From Nemophila menziesii (taxonomy: Eukaryota > Streptophyta > Magnoliopsida > Boraginales > Hydrophyllaceae), in contig JARWIR010000031.1 of assembly GCA_029959085.1 (NCBI GenBank), forward strand, positions 3,348,001 to 3,412,000: a DNA stretch of 64,000 nt, written 5' to 3'. The position numbers were made by a program, and so were the translations under genes. Positions 32,419-43,847 of the stretch are shown in pieces (positions within the stretch are counted from its first letter, which is position 1; each line of letters opens with the position of its first letter). The notes under the pieces were generated by a model. It saw nothing but the letters and a program-made list of their open reading frames with translations. It had not been told where the DNA came from and ran no database searches.

Positions 32419-33960
32419 TGATGTCTCCCCATTTGTGATGATTTAATATTAGTTGGAGACATCATTTTTAGTGTTTTAGAAGTCTAAATACTCGATTTTC
32501 ATATATATTAGTGCACTTTCCTATTTCGTGTCTTGATTTAATGATTTATTATTTTTAGAGCATATTTGGTTTAGTTGTTTGTTAACTGTGAAGTTTTAAA
32601 GATATATGGTAATTAATTAGATGCCAAATCAATTCTAAGAGATAAAGAAAAGAAGATATGCATGGAAATTGGAGATAAGGAAGGAAAATATAAGATATGG
32701 AAAGATAAAGTTGCCAAATAAATCTGAATTCCAGCACCTACAACCATATAAGTGATCATAACTCAAGATTGGATAGAAAATTGGAAAAATGGTTTGAAGA
32801 AAAGTTATAGACCTTTCCGAGACGATCAGTTTCGACATCTGGAACGCGTCAATCGGAGTTGAAACGAAGAAGTTACGGCCAAAACAAAATGGCGGCAGAT
32901 TATTACATTTTCTATATTTTAGAGTTACGAATTTGAGTTGGGCTTGGAGTCCAAGTTACTTGTCTTCCACTACAAGAAAATGAATTAGGTCTTCTAAACA
33001 CCTATAAATACACCCTGAAACTTTTGTAAAATAATCCTTACCTCTCATAAATTAGTCCTTAAGTTTTATGTTATTAGAGTCGTTGAAGAGAGTAAGATGA
33101 CATCTTTGTATCATTCTTTTAGTTTATTTCCTTCAGGTATGAACTAATTTTTCCATAGCTTGGGTTTTGCATTATGTATAATATATGAATTCTTTTTTCT
33201 TCTATCTAAGTTTCTTTGTAAATTATATGTTTTAATCTGATTCTAGCTACTTAACCATATATTTGATTTATGTGTTTTAATTTATTGTCTGTCTTAAACT
33301 TGATCAATTTACGGCTTTGCTAATAGTAGTTAGATGATCGCCCGGAAGGGGTGTCTAATTATTGAAACACCACATAAACGTCTAGAATAAGGAACAGGTC
33401 CTGACAACACCAGCCTAACTAGATAGTCATTAAGTTTTATTTTCATCACCAATCGTCATTAGTAGGTACGTCTACACCTAGGACCCAAGTGGCGCAGGTT
33501 AACCCTTTGTGAGCTCCCTCGTGATTGTGAGGTTGCCACCCTAGTTCACTCTCTGGAGATAGGGGAATTTAGAATCCTGACTACATATGTAAGAGCTATT
33601 GTCTCCCTTATAAACTGAAATTGATAGAAAGAATTAGAAAGATTAGTGCATACTAGCAAAACCTAAGCTATATTTCTCTCATATTTATTATTTCATATTT
33701 ATTTTATTGTATTTTAATTTCTTAGTTTAACCATTAATCTTTCAATCAATCGTATTTAGTTTTTGTCCTTTAATTAATTATTATTACTCTGATTATTTAC
33801 CCATCTGTGTAACACACTAAGTCCCTGAGAATGAAATCTTCTTATAATCAAAACTTGCATACGTCCTCTAATACTTGCAGAATCGTGTTTGTCTAGGGTG
33901 ATTTGTGCATCGTTTATCCATCTTTCATTCTATTATTTTATCACACCCTAGACTACACCA
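32419..33960 (+). repeat. Solo LTR of the element 3 family, plus strand
   Basis: It begins TGATGTCTCC and ends GACTACACCA (reverse complement TGGTGTAGTC, close to TGGTGTCGCC of element 3). 1,542 bp. Flanks ATACA (32414-32418) and ATACC (33961-33965) differ by one base. There is no internal domain, so it is an LTR left by recombination, lying within a tandem repeat unit of the foldback element. Confidence 0.85.
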
Positions 33961-34800
33961 ATACCCATTGATGTAAGATGTATCTTACTGGTGCAAGGTT
34001 GGGTTTTCTAATTCTAGTGTGCTAATCAATCCTTATTATATTTAGGCATATAGTGAATCTGTACCAACATCATATAGTGGGTATGCACCCATATACCCAC
34101 GTCACATACTAGGTTTATACCCACAATATAGTGTATATGTACCCATCATATGGTACATGGTGGGTATGTAATCTTATAATGGGTATATAAAGGGTATGTA
34201 CTCACAATGTTTTTGTGTTATTTTTTCCATTATAACCTAGAACACAAGTATTTATTTTATACCTATTAATGTAAGATGTACTATTGCAATGCTGGTTTTC
34301 CAATTTTAGTGTGTTAATCAATCCTTATTATCTGTAAGCATATAATGAATCTGTACCCACATCATATAGTGGGTATGTACCAACACGTCACTGAATTTGT
34401 ATGCACATCATATACTGGGTTTGTACTCACAATATAGTGCATATGTACCCACCATATGGTACATGGTGGGAATGTACTCATATAATGAATATATAGAGGG
34501 CATCTACCCATATTTTTTAATTTTTTTTATAACAACCTAGAAAACAAGTGTTTGTTTTAACCCGTTGATGTAAGATGCATTTCACTGCTGCAAGGTTGGG
34601 GTTTCCATTTTTAATATGTTAGTCAATCCTTATTATTTGTAATCATATAGTGAATCTGTAACCACTTCATATAGTTGGTATGTTCCGACACAACACTGGA
34701 TCTGTACTCACATCATATACTGCGTATGTATCCACAAAATATAATGGGTTTGTACCCACAATATGGTACATGGTGGGTATGTATCTATTTAATATTTATA
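33961..34800. repeat. ~297-bp tandem repeat, about three units
   Basis: Phase markers GATGTAAGATG at about 33971, 34268 (AATGTAAGATG) and 34566 give a period near 297 bp. Each unit carries a series of ATAGTGGGTATGTACCCAC-like short inverted phrases, so the repeat is itself built of short palindromes. Confidence 0.8.
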
Positions 34801-34845
34801 TATGTGGGTACATTGATGTAATACTTAGAAAATACCAGACATCGA

Positions 34846-35252
34846 AGGAAATACCAGAACATAACCAAAACATGATCAAAGGTATTAATAATCTTGTTCA
34901 TATAAAAAACAAATGTTAATAAAAGAAATTTCAGCAAAAAAAAATATACTAAATTTTGCTAAATAATATATATATATATATATATATATACATACACTAC
35001 TTTAGAAAGCAAAATACATACAATGTACCAAACCTAAATAATCAACGCCTCAATTAGAACCCTATTTACAAGCCTATATTTAATTCTTCCATGAAATCTA
35101 CAATAAAATCGCCAACTAAACCCTAGAACATTCTAAAATTAACACATATGTGTTTTGGATACATAAAATACTAAAAAACTATAAATAAAACTGTCATTAT
35201 TACTTTTTTTTGTATATTAGGTGGTCACACAAGAACAAGATGTGTTAATTCC
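34846..35252 (-). repeat. Right arm of the foldback element
   Basis: Inverted partner of 31243-31968. An (AT)n run at about 34967-34990 interrupts it. Confidence 0.6.
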
Positions 35253-35499
35253 TTTTTCAACAAAGAGAAGGGTCTTCGAATAGAAAATGGAGAGAAAGAG
35301 CCTACTATTGTAAATATGTGGAAGATATTTAAATTTCAAATATACCCCATAAAAAAGGTTTATGATGGCTTTCATGTGTGCGGTCTAGAGAGAGTTAATT
35401 GATTTTACAACCATTTAATGATCTCCCATTATATGTAATAAATAAAATATTAAATTGTAGTCTTTTGTATGGAAAAAATATACGTTTAACTTGACATAT

Positions 35500-35620
35500 T
35501 TTCTTTAATAAATTTGAGAGCCACTTTAGATTCAATGTCATTTTCTAATTCTAATAAGATTCGATCCCAAGACCTTTTGGTCTCCGCGAAGTAGTTTAAC
35601 CACTTAACCAGTTATCGGTC
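35500..35620 (-). mobile_element. tRNA-derived SINE, 121 bp
   Basis: The perfect 15-bp flanks TTTAACTTGACATAT (35485-35499 and 35621-35635) mark an L1-type insertion. On the minus strand the body starts GACCGATAAC and has an A box-like TGGTTAAGTGGTTAA and a B box GATCGAATC about 35 bp apart. It ends in an A-rich tail (...TTATTAAAGAAA). A/B spacing and TGGTTAAGTGG are as in tRNA-derived plant SINEs. It is not a working tRNA: no cloverleaf and no CCA-side stem. Transcription would be by RNA polymerase III; movement would rely on LINE proteins. Confidence 0.85.
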
Positions 35621-35853
35621 TTTAACTTGACATATCTTTAAAGATACTGAAGTAATTGAAGATAGTCAATTTAAAAAATCATGACTAGATCTTTAAAATT
35701 ATCACAATAGATTTTGAGGTTTGTAAAAATATATATCTTCCCTAAGAAAGGATAAGAAATAGGGGAATTAACTTCATAAGGCCCCAGCACCATACCCAAT
35801 ACTAATAAAATCTTACACCTAACCACACCTTTAGAAGCCAACTAAAACGTATG

Positions 35854-37377
35854 TGGTGTCGCCTAGGGTGTGATAAAAATAAGATAAAATTAAGCCAAGA
35901 AACTACGCACTCTCACCCTAGACAGGAACAGTACTGCAAGTATTACAGGACGTATGCAAGTCTTAATGATAAATAGAGTTCGTTCTCAGGGACTTAAGTG
36001 TGTTAATCGCGTGAGTAGAAATTACGGCTAAAAGTAAATAATTAAAGAACAGAAAAGTAAAGCAAGTAGGAATTCGAAAATAGCAATTAAAACTAAGAAA
36101 ATAAAAACAGTAAAGTAAAAGATTAAGAATATGAGATGAGAAGTATAGCTTAGGTTTTGCTAGTATGCACTAATCCTTCTAATTCTATCTATAAATCTAG
36201 TTCATAAGGGAGAATATTAGCTCTTGGTAATACTTAGTCAGGATTCTAAATTCCCCAAGCTTAGACCTTGAGAGCGACTAAGGGGGCTACACAACCAAGA
36301 AGTGATTTCAAATAGGGTTATCAAACGCCACTAAGGCCCTAAGCAAATACTGCAATCTTGGTGATACTGTGGTTAAAACAAACCCTAATGACTATCTAGT
36401 TAGAAGTATGTTTTGTCAGAACTGCTATCGACACTAGACATTATGTGGTGGTTCAATAGTTAAACACCCTGTCAAGGAGACCATCTGACTACTCTTAAAA
36501 CAATCCTAATGTGATCAGTTCTAGGAAAGACATTAAATCAAAACACATAAACAAATATATAGTAAGAAGCTAATATCAGATTAAAACATATAATTCCCAA
36601 AGAAACTTAGATAGAAGAACTAGAATTCATATATTATACATATGCAAAACCCAAGCTATGGGAGTTTAGTTCATACCTGAAGGAAATAAACTAAAAGAAA
36701 TTACAAAACACATCATCTTGCTCTCTACAATAAACTGGAAGAATAAAACCTTAAGAACTAATTAATATGAGGCAAGGATGATTTACAAGTGATATAAGGG
36801 TGTATTTATAGGTGTTTAGAAGACCTAATTCGTTTTCTTGAGGAAGAGTTAAGGTAATGGACTTCTAGCCCAACTCAAATTCGTATGGAAATAAAGATAA
36901 ACACTGCTGCACCATTTTGAGTGTATCTTCTTCGTTATTGGTCGGATTTTGCTCCACAAGATACGAAAAGAATCGCAACAGAATTATCTAGACCCTTTAA
37001 AAGGAAATCATCAGATTCGGCCTATTTCTTAGGTAAAAACGCCTATCTTTGGACGTGTATGCAGAATCCCAGTTTTAGGCAGCTTTTCCTTTTCCATCTT
37101 TTTAGCTTTTCTTTCCTTATCTCCAATTACCATGCAAATCTCTTTCCATAAGTTGTTGTATTTGACTTGGACTCTAATTAAGCTCCATAATTATCTTTAA
37201 AGCTACACACTAAATAAACAATTAAACCCAATATGCTCTAAAAACAATAATTCTACAAATCAAGACACAAAATAGGAAAGTGCACTAAAACTCAAGAAAA
37301 TCGACATTATTGACTTCTAAATAACTTAAAATGATGTCTCATCCTAACATTAATCTATCACAAATGAGGAGACATCA
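35854..37377 (-). repeat. 3' LTR of element 3
   Basis: TGGTGTCGCC...GAGACATCA, 1,524 bp; TATAAATA on the minus strand at 36803-36810. The 76-codon frame at 36921-37151 recurs in the other LTR and is not a gene. Confidence 0.92.
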
Positions 37378-37394
37378 AGACCCCCAACTCAAAG
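37378..37394 (-). promoter_or_regulatory. Polypurine tract of element 3
   Basis: Minus strand CTTTGAGTTGGGGGTCT next to the 3' LTR, nearly identical to elements 1 and 2 although the LTR bodies differ. Confidence 0.85.
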
Positions 37395-38819
37395 TTTTAT
37401 CGTCCCGATACAATAAAGATAAAAACATAGGGAAGTCTAGAAATACACACTTATAAAATTCTCAACACAAGGGAAAAAGCATAGCAGAATATATTGAATA
37501 ACCCTAAAGCACATAACTCAGAAAATTTCATGCAATAATATTCATAAACTACATACCTGTACACTTCTCATATCCACAGTCAACACGGCTTGAATTCAAG
37601 ATCAGATTAGTTTCGCAATGTAAGAAGGATTGGGACTTTACTCAGTTCCCCAAGAGAGCTATAGATTGTTCATCAAACCTCACTAGTATCCAAGGATCCA
37701 CTTAACTAATCTCTAATGGCTCAATCACTTCTCAATTACATAGCAAAGAATCAAAAGGTCTTTAAGGTTGTAATGTAGGCTTAGGGACGGTATGATCATA
37801 TATTTGGATAATTTGGAGTGAGCTTTTGGCTCTCTCCTCACTAGCCATCAACGAATCGCCCTAGAGCTTGAGTTACTCTCATAAAACGTTTCTCACTCAA
37901 CCCAATGAATTCCTTGATGCACAATTTAGCATCCCCAATAACCCAATTAAAGCTTAAGATGTTCACATAAAAATTCACCTTGCCGGTCGGAATATATATA
38001 TTTTCTTTTCTTTTCAAATCAATTTTCTTTTATAGCTATGACTCTTTTTAATGTTGAGATATCACGCTAATTTCTCATATATATCTTTTTTCTTTTAATG
38101 CCCTTGTTGGCAAGATTAGCTCGAAGCTTCTTTTTCATTCACTATTACCCCGGCAAAGGGTTACAATACAATTCTGTGAATCATCATCAATATAAAGTAC
38201 AAAGCACAATTAATAAGCTCAAAAATCCCAACCCAATAACAATTCCCATAATGGTGGACCCACCACCCCAAACTCAAGCTCTAAAACAACTGTCTATGCA
38301 TCGCGATTCGAGTACGGGTCATATGGAAAAGTCCTAAAATCTAAAGGATATGGCTTATGACGTGTTTCAATAAAAGGCTTTAGAAAGGCTAGAAGGGGCT
38401 GAGAAGGATATAGCATATAAAATCAAAAATCACAAGGTGAGAAGGTGTAAAAAGGTTTCAAGGGCTTCAAAATATGAAAGAACCGCCTTAATCACTTTCT
38501 ACACTATGTAATTTAGTTATTTTCTTACCTTTAGCACTTTCATCAAATGGTTTTTCAACTAGCTTGGATCTCACGGCCTACACACTTCTCAAGGTTCCCT
38601 GAGATCGAACATACTTTCTATCGCATTGCTCACTAATCTTTTCTTTACTATCAACGTGTGTTTTCCTGCAAATACTCAAAGCATACAAATACATAGCTCA
38701 TAAACATATTACTTACTATAATCAATCTACTGAGCTTATGCTTTCAAGCTATTAAACACACTCTACATCTAATTCCCATGTATCAAAAATTTTAATTTCA
38801 CCCAAAAAAACAGAAAAAT
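37395..38819 (-). other. 3' non-coding region of element 3
   Basis: No credible gene. A PPT-like tract (CCACCCCAAACTCAAGC on plus, 38262-38278) lies where elements 1, 2, A and B have one. Confidence 0.65.
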
Positions 38820-38882
38820 GGAGATGAGAGACAACGAATCCCCACACCCCCAACTCAAAAATGAGCCGTGTCCCCACGACTC
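38820..38882 (-). other. Twin hairpin with PPT-like tract (element 3 copy)
   Basis: Sense strand: GAGTCGTG-GGGA-CACGGCTC, the stem kept by a U-G wobble, then GAGTTGGGGGTGTGGGG, loop ATTCGTTGT, CTCTCATCTCC. The second stem has changed on both sides compared with elements 1/2 and still pairs at 10 of 11 positions (counting G-U). Confidence 0.65.
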
Positions 38883-38969
38883 GAAAAAGACTCGAAAAAC
38901 AGAAATTAAAATTAGCAGATAGACATATTTAAAGAAATGGTAAGGAAGAAAGAGAACATACTCTCAAGG

Positions 38970-40159
38970 CTATTGCCTCGCATCATTGACATCCAAGGTT
39001 GGAATTGCTGGACCTTTCGTTAATTGCTCAAGGAGTTTCATGATGTGCACTTGATTTGCATTGATTTGTGCCACATCATTGACTAATGAAGTTTGAGCTG
39101 CTTCGAATTTCGTTAAACGCTCCTCCATCTTCTCTTGCCAATTTTCCTCTCTTCCTTCGAGACTTGCGTAGAACCCGCTCTTCGAAGAATTTCCTTGATC
39201 CAAGCATTATCAATATAACTCATTTTAAATTCGAGTTTCTCTTCTTCACCCAATACTACATTCGCTTTTCGCACAAGACACATGATCATAGTTGGAAATT
39301 TAACATTATAAACTGATTTAGGAGAGACCGAAAATCGTATCACCTCCTCATAGATCAACTGTGCCACATCAACTTCTTCTCCTCTCAAAATACAGTCCAA
39401 CAGTAGAGCGTACTCCATAGTCACATCCAAAGTTCGTGTGTTTCCGAAGATATTAGGGACAAGGAAATTGTGCCAAATTCGCGCATCTGCTTGAAGATAT
39501 TTGTAAGGCCAAGGTGCCTTCAATTCTCCCTTATGTGATTTCACTTTCTCTTTGTCTAATACATGCTCAAAAAGTAGTTCCTCGTCAAAGATTTTTCGTT
39601 TAGCAACTGCTTCTTTAAATTTGCAAAAACCTTTCAGTTTCTTAAACTTGAAGTGGTTCCTAATCTCCTCAACTGTGAAAGGAACTATCTTTCCTCTAAT
39701 CGGAACACCATTACTATCTCGGCTAATGAGGCCTAAATAGAACTCCAAAACTAATTCATGACATAATTCAGAACGTCTTACCATGAACGTAGACCAACCC
39801 AATTTCTCACCAAGCTCTAAGAATCTCGCGTATTCTCCATCTCTAATTTCTTCCTTGAATACTTTCTCATAAGCAAAAGGTAGTTCTTTTAACTGTTTCT
39901 CTGCAGAAATCTTCAGAGCTCTTGAAGTATCCACTTTCTCTATAGGTATAAGATCTTGTTGATGTTGTGTTCTTTCCTTTGCATAATAATAAAGCTTTTT
40001 ACCATTACGATCATACGAAGGTTTCCCACTCTTCACTTTATCTTTACCCTTTGATTTAGAACTAGCACCTTTGTCAATTGATTTCTTCTTGTTTAAATCC
40101 AATCCCTTATTACTCTTCACCTCCCTCTTGTTAGTTAAGATTTTTGTTCTATTAGTCAT
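38970..40159 (-). pseudogene. Env-position ORF of element 3 (putative plant transposon protein domain)
   Basis: The start is set at the ATG of MTNRT (40157-40159) because element 2 also starts MTNRT and a PPT-like tract lies 10 nt upstream in both. Residues about 20-70 are lysine/serine-rich and basic. About 90-320 form the domain also seen in element 2 (shared SELCHELVLEFYLGL / VPFTVEEIR / ARIWHNFLVPNIFGNTR-type positions). A shift near 39110-39200 separates the C-terminal part WQEKMEERLTKFEAAQ...IMKLLEQL, a likely coiled coil (38970-39203). No signal peptide or membrane segment is visible, so despite its position it does not look like an envelope protein. Confidence 0.8.
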
Positions 40160-40589
40160 CCTCAATTAACCCCCAAATCAAAGCTTTAGCAACCCTTGAA
40201 TTTTAAACTCTTGAATTAATGGTTGAACCAGCTTGATTTGGCTTAGGAAATATGAATTGATGATTAATCTCTATGTGGGTGAGGTGGATTTGTAATGGGT
40301 TGGCTTGGATTTAAGAAATTGTAGGATGAATTTTGAAAATTTGGCTCTTTGATTCTTCAATTTGAATGGATTTGGTGAGGATTGGGTATTTGATTCTCTC
40401 TTGTAATGATGTGGAGAGAAGGTTTGATGTGTTTTTCTTGATGATTGGGTAGTGTTTTGGTGATTGGTGAAGGTTTTGATGAGCTTCAATGGAGTTAGGA
40501 GAGTTTTGGAGAGAAGGAAGAGGGTTTGGGGTTATAAAATTTGGAACTAAAAGCATAATACCTCCTTTATACACAAATCCCGTAACTTT

Positions 40590-40985
40590 CTCTCTCTCTG
40601 GCGGCGCTGCGGACTACCCCTGCGGACCATGGGGTGTACCGCAAGGTAGTCCGCGACATCTGATGCTCGAAAATTTGTGCTCACTGGATGAGACCCGTGG
40701 TAGGACCCCGTGGCACGTGTTTTTGACTCGCGGACTAGGGTCCGGTGTACCGGAGGGTACCCCGCGCCTTCTGTAGCTAACTCCGTCAAAATACCCGTGG
40801 CACGTGTTTCTGAGGCACGGACCATGGTGCGGTGCAGGGGGGTAGTCCGCGGTCAACTTTTTCTGGTTTCTGGATCAAACCCGCGGTGCAACCCGTGGCA
40901 CGTGTTTTGACCTCGCGGACCTGGGCACGGACCATGGGGTAGTCCGTGGGGTAGTCCGCGGGGTGCATTCCTTTGCTCCAAAAAT
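40590..40985 (-). repeat. GC-rich palindrome array of element 3
   Basis: Repeats of GCGGACTACCCC / GGGGTAGTCCGCG and GGACCATGG palindromes, and three copies of CCGTGGCACGTGTTT (about 40708-40722, 40795-40809, 40893-40907), each holding the G-box hexamer CACGTG. GC content is far above the neighbourhood. Frames open on both strands here are repeat by-products. Same position as the arrays in elements 1, 2, A and B. Confidence 0.8.
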
Positions 40986-41150
40986 TTTTCCTCGCGTTCC
41001 CTAACTCGATTTCTGCAATTCCTACACACCAAAAACACTAATACCTTCCTCAAATATGCATTATCAACTAAAAACAATTAAAATAAACTTAAACTAAAAA
41101 TGTAAAAGACATGAAAACATAAAAAACTACTGGTTGTCTCCCGTACAGCA

Positions 41151-41189
41151 CTTTTGTTTTACGTCTTTCAAAGTTAGACGTGTTACCTC
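41151..41189 (-). other. Conserved post-coding hairpin (element 3 copy)
   Basis: The sense strand reads GAGGTAACACGTCT-AACTTTGA-AAGACGTAAAACAAAAG. The stem is CGTCT/AGACG where elements 1 and 2 have CGTCG/CGACG: both sides changed together. It starts a few nt after the stop codon at 41192-41194. Confidence 0.65.
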
Positions 41190-41191
41190 TG

Positions 41192-42262
41192 TCAAGATTT
41201 GCGAATATAGCCTCCCCAACAATGAGTAAGGCTATGAACGTCAACTAATCTTCGCTTGACCCCAATTTTGGGGCGAATTTCTATCACCTTGGCTGAAACA
41301 ACCTTAGTGACAAAGAATGGTCCCATCCACGAGTCTTTGAAACTTCGTGGCCTGTTCTCGCGTTTGTGGGCTTTCCATAGGACACTTCATGGCCAACCCC
41401 AAACTCAACGTTTGGCTCAGTATCCACAGGCTTTAAGTGGATCTCCTCAAGAGGGACTTTGTGATGTGAAAGGCTGTGGATGATAGGCACGGTGGGATCC
41501 AACTTCCTCGGTTTCTTACCCAAGACATAGAAGGTCTCGGATACATTCTTTGCATGAAGGGTGATGGTCCCATCTTGGAAGTTGATCACACTTTGACTTG
41601 TGGCCATAAAGGGCCGTCCAAGTATGATCGGAACCTGCTTATCTGCATCAAACTCAAGTATAACAAAGTCAGTAGGGATGGCGATATTACCTGCACGGAC
41701 TAAGACGTCCTCCACTGTTCCCCATGTCCTTTTCACTGAGTTGTCAGCAAACTGCAACTTCACTGGAGTCTTCTCTGATTTCTGAAGTCCAAGTCTTTCG
41801 AACACGGACTTAGGCATAAGATTCACACCAGAACCCACATCGTACATAGCTTTCACCTTGAGCATACCATGTAGTTGAATAGGGAAGTTGAAATTTCCCG
41901 GATCTTTAAGCTTGGTAGGCAGCTCTTTCTCACTTCTTCTTGAAACCCTCAGGTTCTCTCTCGGGATCTCTACACTCGCCTCTTTCTCAGGAATAACTTG
42001 CGTATAAACTTGTTGCGGTGTAAGTCCTCTTTTCGCAATCTCAAGCATTTGGGCGTTGATATTTTCAGGTTGGTACGCCTCTACAAATGTCTTGAGAACA
42101 GTGTCATCTTTAGGATTTGTAACAGGAATAGTTGATGACACTGATTGAACACTAGGTGGTGATTCCACCTTCTCTTCTTCTTTCTCTTCTAGCACAGCAG
42201 GTGCCACTTCATCTTTCGATTCCTCCTTTGAGGCTTCCTCCTCTTTCTCTTTAGCCAACTCA
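41192..42262 (-). pseudogene. Protease plus GPF/LTHCWGGY tail of element 3
   Basis: Continues the gag frame of 55133-56551 after the inserted element 2. A Glu/Lys-rich linker comes first, then YDVGSGVNLMP (protease loop, D-x-G with V in place of the usual S/T/L) and [13 protein letters not shown]. Near 41360 a frameshift follows the phrase VEFGVGHEVSYGKPT. In the shifted frame come DSWMGPFFVTKV and LTHCWGGYIRKS-stop, the same tail as element 1. No RT, RNase H or integrase is present between. The open stretch that reads into the LTR up to 42318 is a junction artefact. Confidence 0.85.
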
Positions 42263-42267
42263 GCTGC

Positions 42268-43830
42268 TGGTGGTCCTTTGTGTGTTCTAAAAATAAATGA
42301 AAATGCTAATCGAACCACAACCGCAAGTGTACGGTTGTCCCAAGTAGTAATCCTGATAAATCAGGTTCGTTCCAAGGACGGATGGTTGATCACAATGTTT
42401 AGCAAGTAGTGATTGATGCACTTATGGAAATGAAAGATAATAAATTGTTTGTTTGGTTTTGTTTATTAAAGCTAATGAATGAAAGACAAATATTAAAATG
42501 CAAGTAGAAGCTAAGACGCAAGTAAAATAAGTGAAAACGCAATATGAGATGTAGTACTTGAGAACGCAAGGATCCTCCTAATTTTACTTTCTAACTTATG
42601 TTGTTTAAGGACTAAATCAGTCAATTACAATGGTCGGGATTCTAAATTCCTTATACCCCCGTCAGGGTGGACTATAAGGCAATCCTAAAGTGTCACTAGT
42701 CCCGTCAGGGTAAATATGATCCACCGTTGGATGATTAAGATTTATTACCACATTGGCCCTAGGATTAACTAAGTTCGTCAGAATCAAAAGTTTTTATCCT
42801 AGATTGAACAATTAATTCTGTACCTAAACCCCCCGTCAGGATGATCCATACGCCACATATATGGAATAGCTTAGATACTAATACCTAATTTTAGTTCGCG
42901 ACTCTAAAATCAGTAAACATTCACAAATTGTCGAAAAGAGTAAAAGCCCTAATTTAATTTAATTCAATAAAAACCCAAATTCAACATTCGTTATAATAAT
43001 AAAATCAAGATTCACCCATTGTTTTGTTCTCAAGCACTAATGGAAATTTAGCTCATATTAAAATTAAAAACAAAATTAAAAGAATTGGAATTCATATTGT
43101 TTACAAAATTAAAATACGAAAAGAACCTAATTTCCGGAATTGGAATGACTACGAACGGAGCTATAGACCCACTCCAGCTCTTGTAGCTTCTTTTTTCTTC
43201 CTTCTGTTGCTTCTCTCTGGTGTTTAATCTTGTGGAATGTGAATTGTGTGAAAAAGAGAAGTCCAGACCTCCTTTTATAAGTAAAAATTCGGACTAGGGC
43301 TTGGACCAGAAAATAAAAGCCTAATTAAATGTCCAAGCCCACTTTTAAGCCCAAAATCCCGTAACTGATGATAGGCCTTCACTAAAACAGCTTTTCCCGA
43401 TGCGTTACAACTCCGATTGACCTCATTCCAGTTGCTAAAGTTCCGTAACTCGATAAGGAATGATTTCTCTTCAAAGGTCAGCGGCTAAATCATCGCTTAA
43501 GCACCTCGAAATCAGCAATCTATGGCCTGGAAAGTGGATTTTCAGCTCTAAAAATAATATCTTCGGGATTTGCCTTCAAGTCTTGACTCTAATTCACGAT
43601 CTTTGACCTTCTCCTCGGATTTCTCTCCTAGCTAACATCTAAAACCTGTAAACTTTACACTAAAAATACCAATATTACGCGCAAAAGTTTAATAAATTAA
43701 AAATGCTAGAAATAAAAAGGTAATTCCGGATTATTGAATATTTAGTACAAAAGTCTATCAAATTAATTAAATAAACACCAAAAATGATGTCTCCTAAGGG
43801 TCTAAAATAAGAACAATTAGGGAGACATCA
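42268..43830 (-). repeat. 3' LTR of element 2
   Basis: TGGTGGTCC...GGAGACATCA, 1,563 bp; TATA box minus 43272-43279. Same family as the element 1 LTR. The PPT GTTTGAGTTGGGGGTCT follows at 43831-43847. Confidence 0.95.
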
Positions 43831-43847
43831 AGACCCCCAACTCAAAC
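43831..43847 (-). promoter_or_regulatory. Polypurine tract of element 2
   Basis: GTTTGAGTTGGGGGTCT on the minus strand, abutting the 3' LTR, identical to element 1. Confidence 0.87.

Larger units (their letters stand above)
31243..35252. mobile_element. Foldback-type element with long imperfect inverted repeats
   Basis: The left arm starts GGAATTAACACATCTTGT at 31243 and its reverse complement ends at 35252. The arms match in blocks through ACACATATGTGTTAATTTTA, GTAGATTTCATGG and, further in, GAACAAGAT...TTTGATCATGTTTT (left 31919-31960, right 34860-34900). Between the arms are ~297-bp tandem repeats. No transposase frame. True ends and TSD could not be fixed. A Mutator-like or foldback DNA transposon is the best guess. 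Confidence 0.55.

Noticed and set aside
35540..35620. tRNA gene
   Set aside because: A and B box-like motifs are present but the acceptor and anticodon stems do not form; the 15-bp target duplication and A tail show a SINE.
36921..37151. 76-codon frame repeated at 58149-58379
   Set aside because: Both lie in the two LTRs of element 3; duplication follows from the LTR pair, and there is no codon-like constraint visible.
42263..42318. Protease frame of element 3 starting at 42318
   Set aside because: The first 16 or so codons come from the LTR of element 2; the true upstream part is at 55133 and beyond.
43024..43227. 67-codon frame repeated at 54321-54524
   Set aside because: LTR of element 2, same argument.
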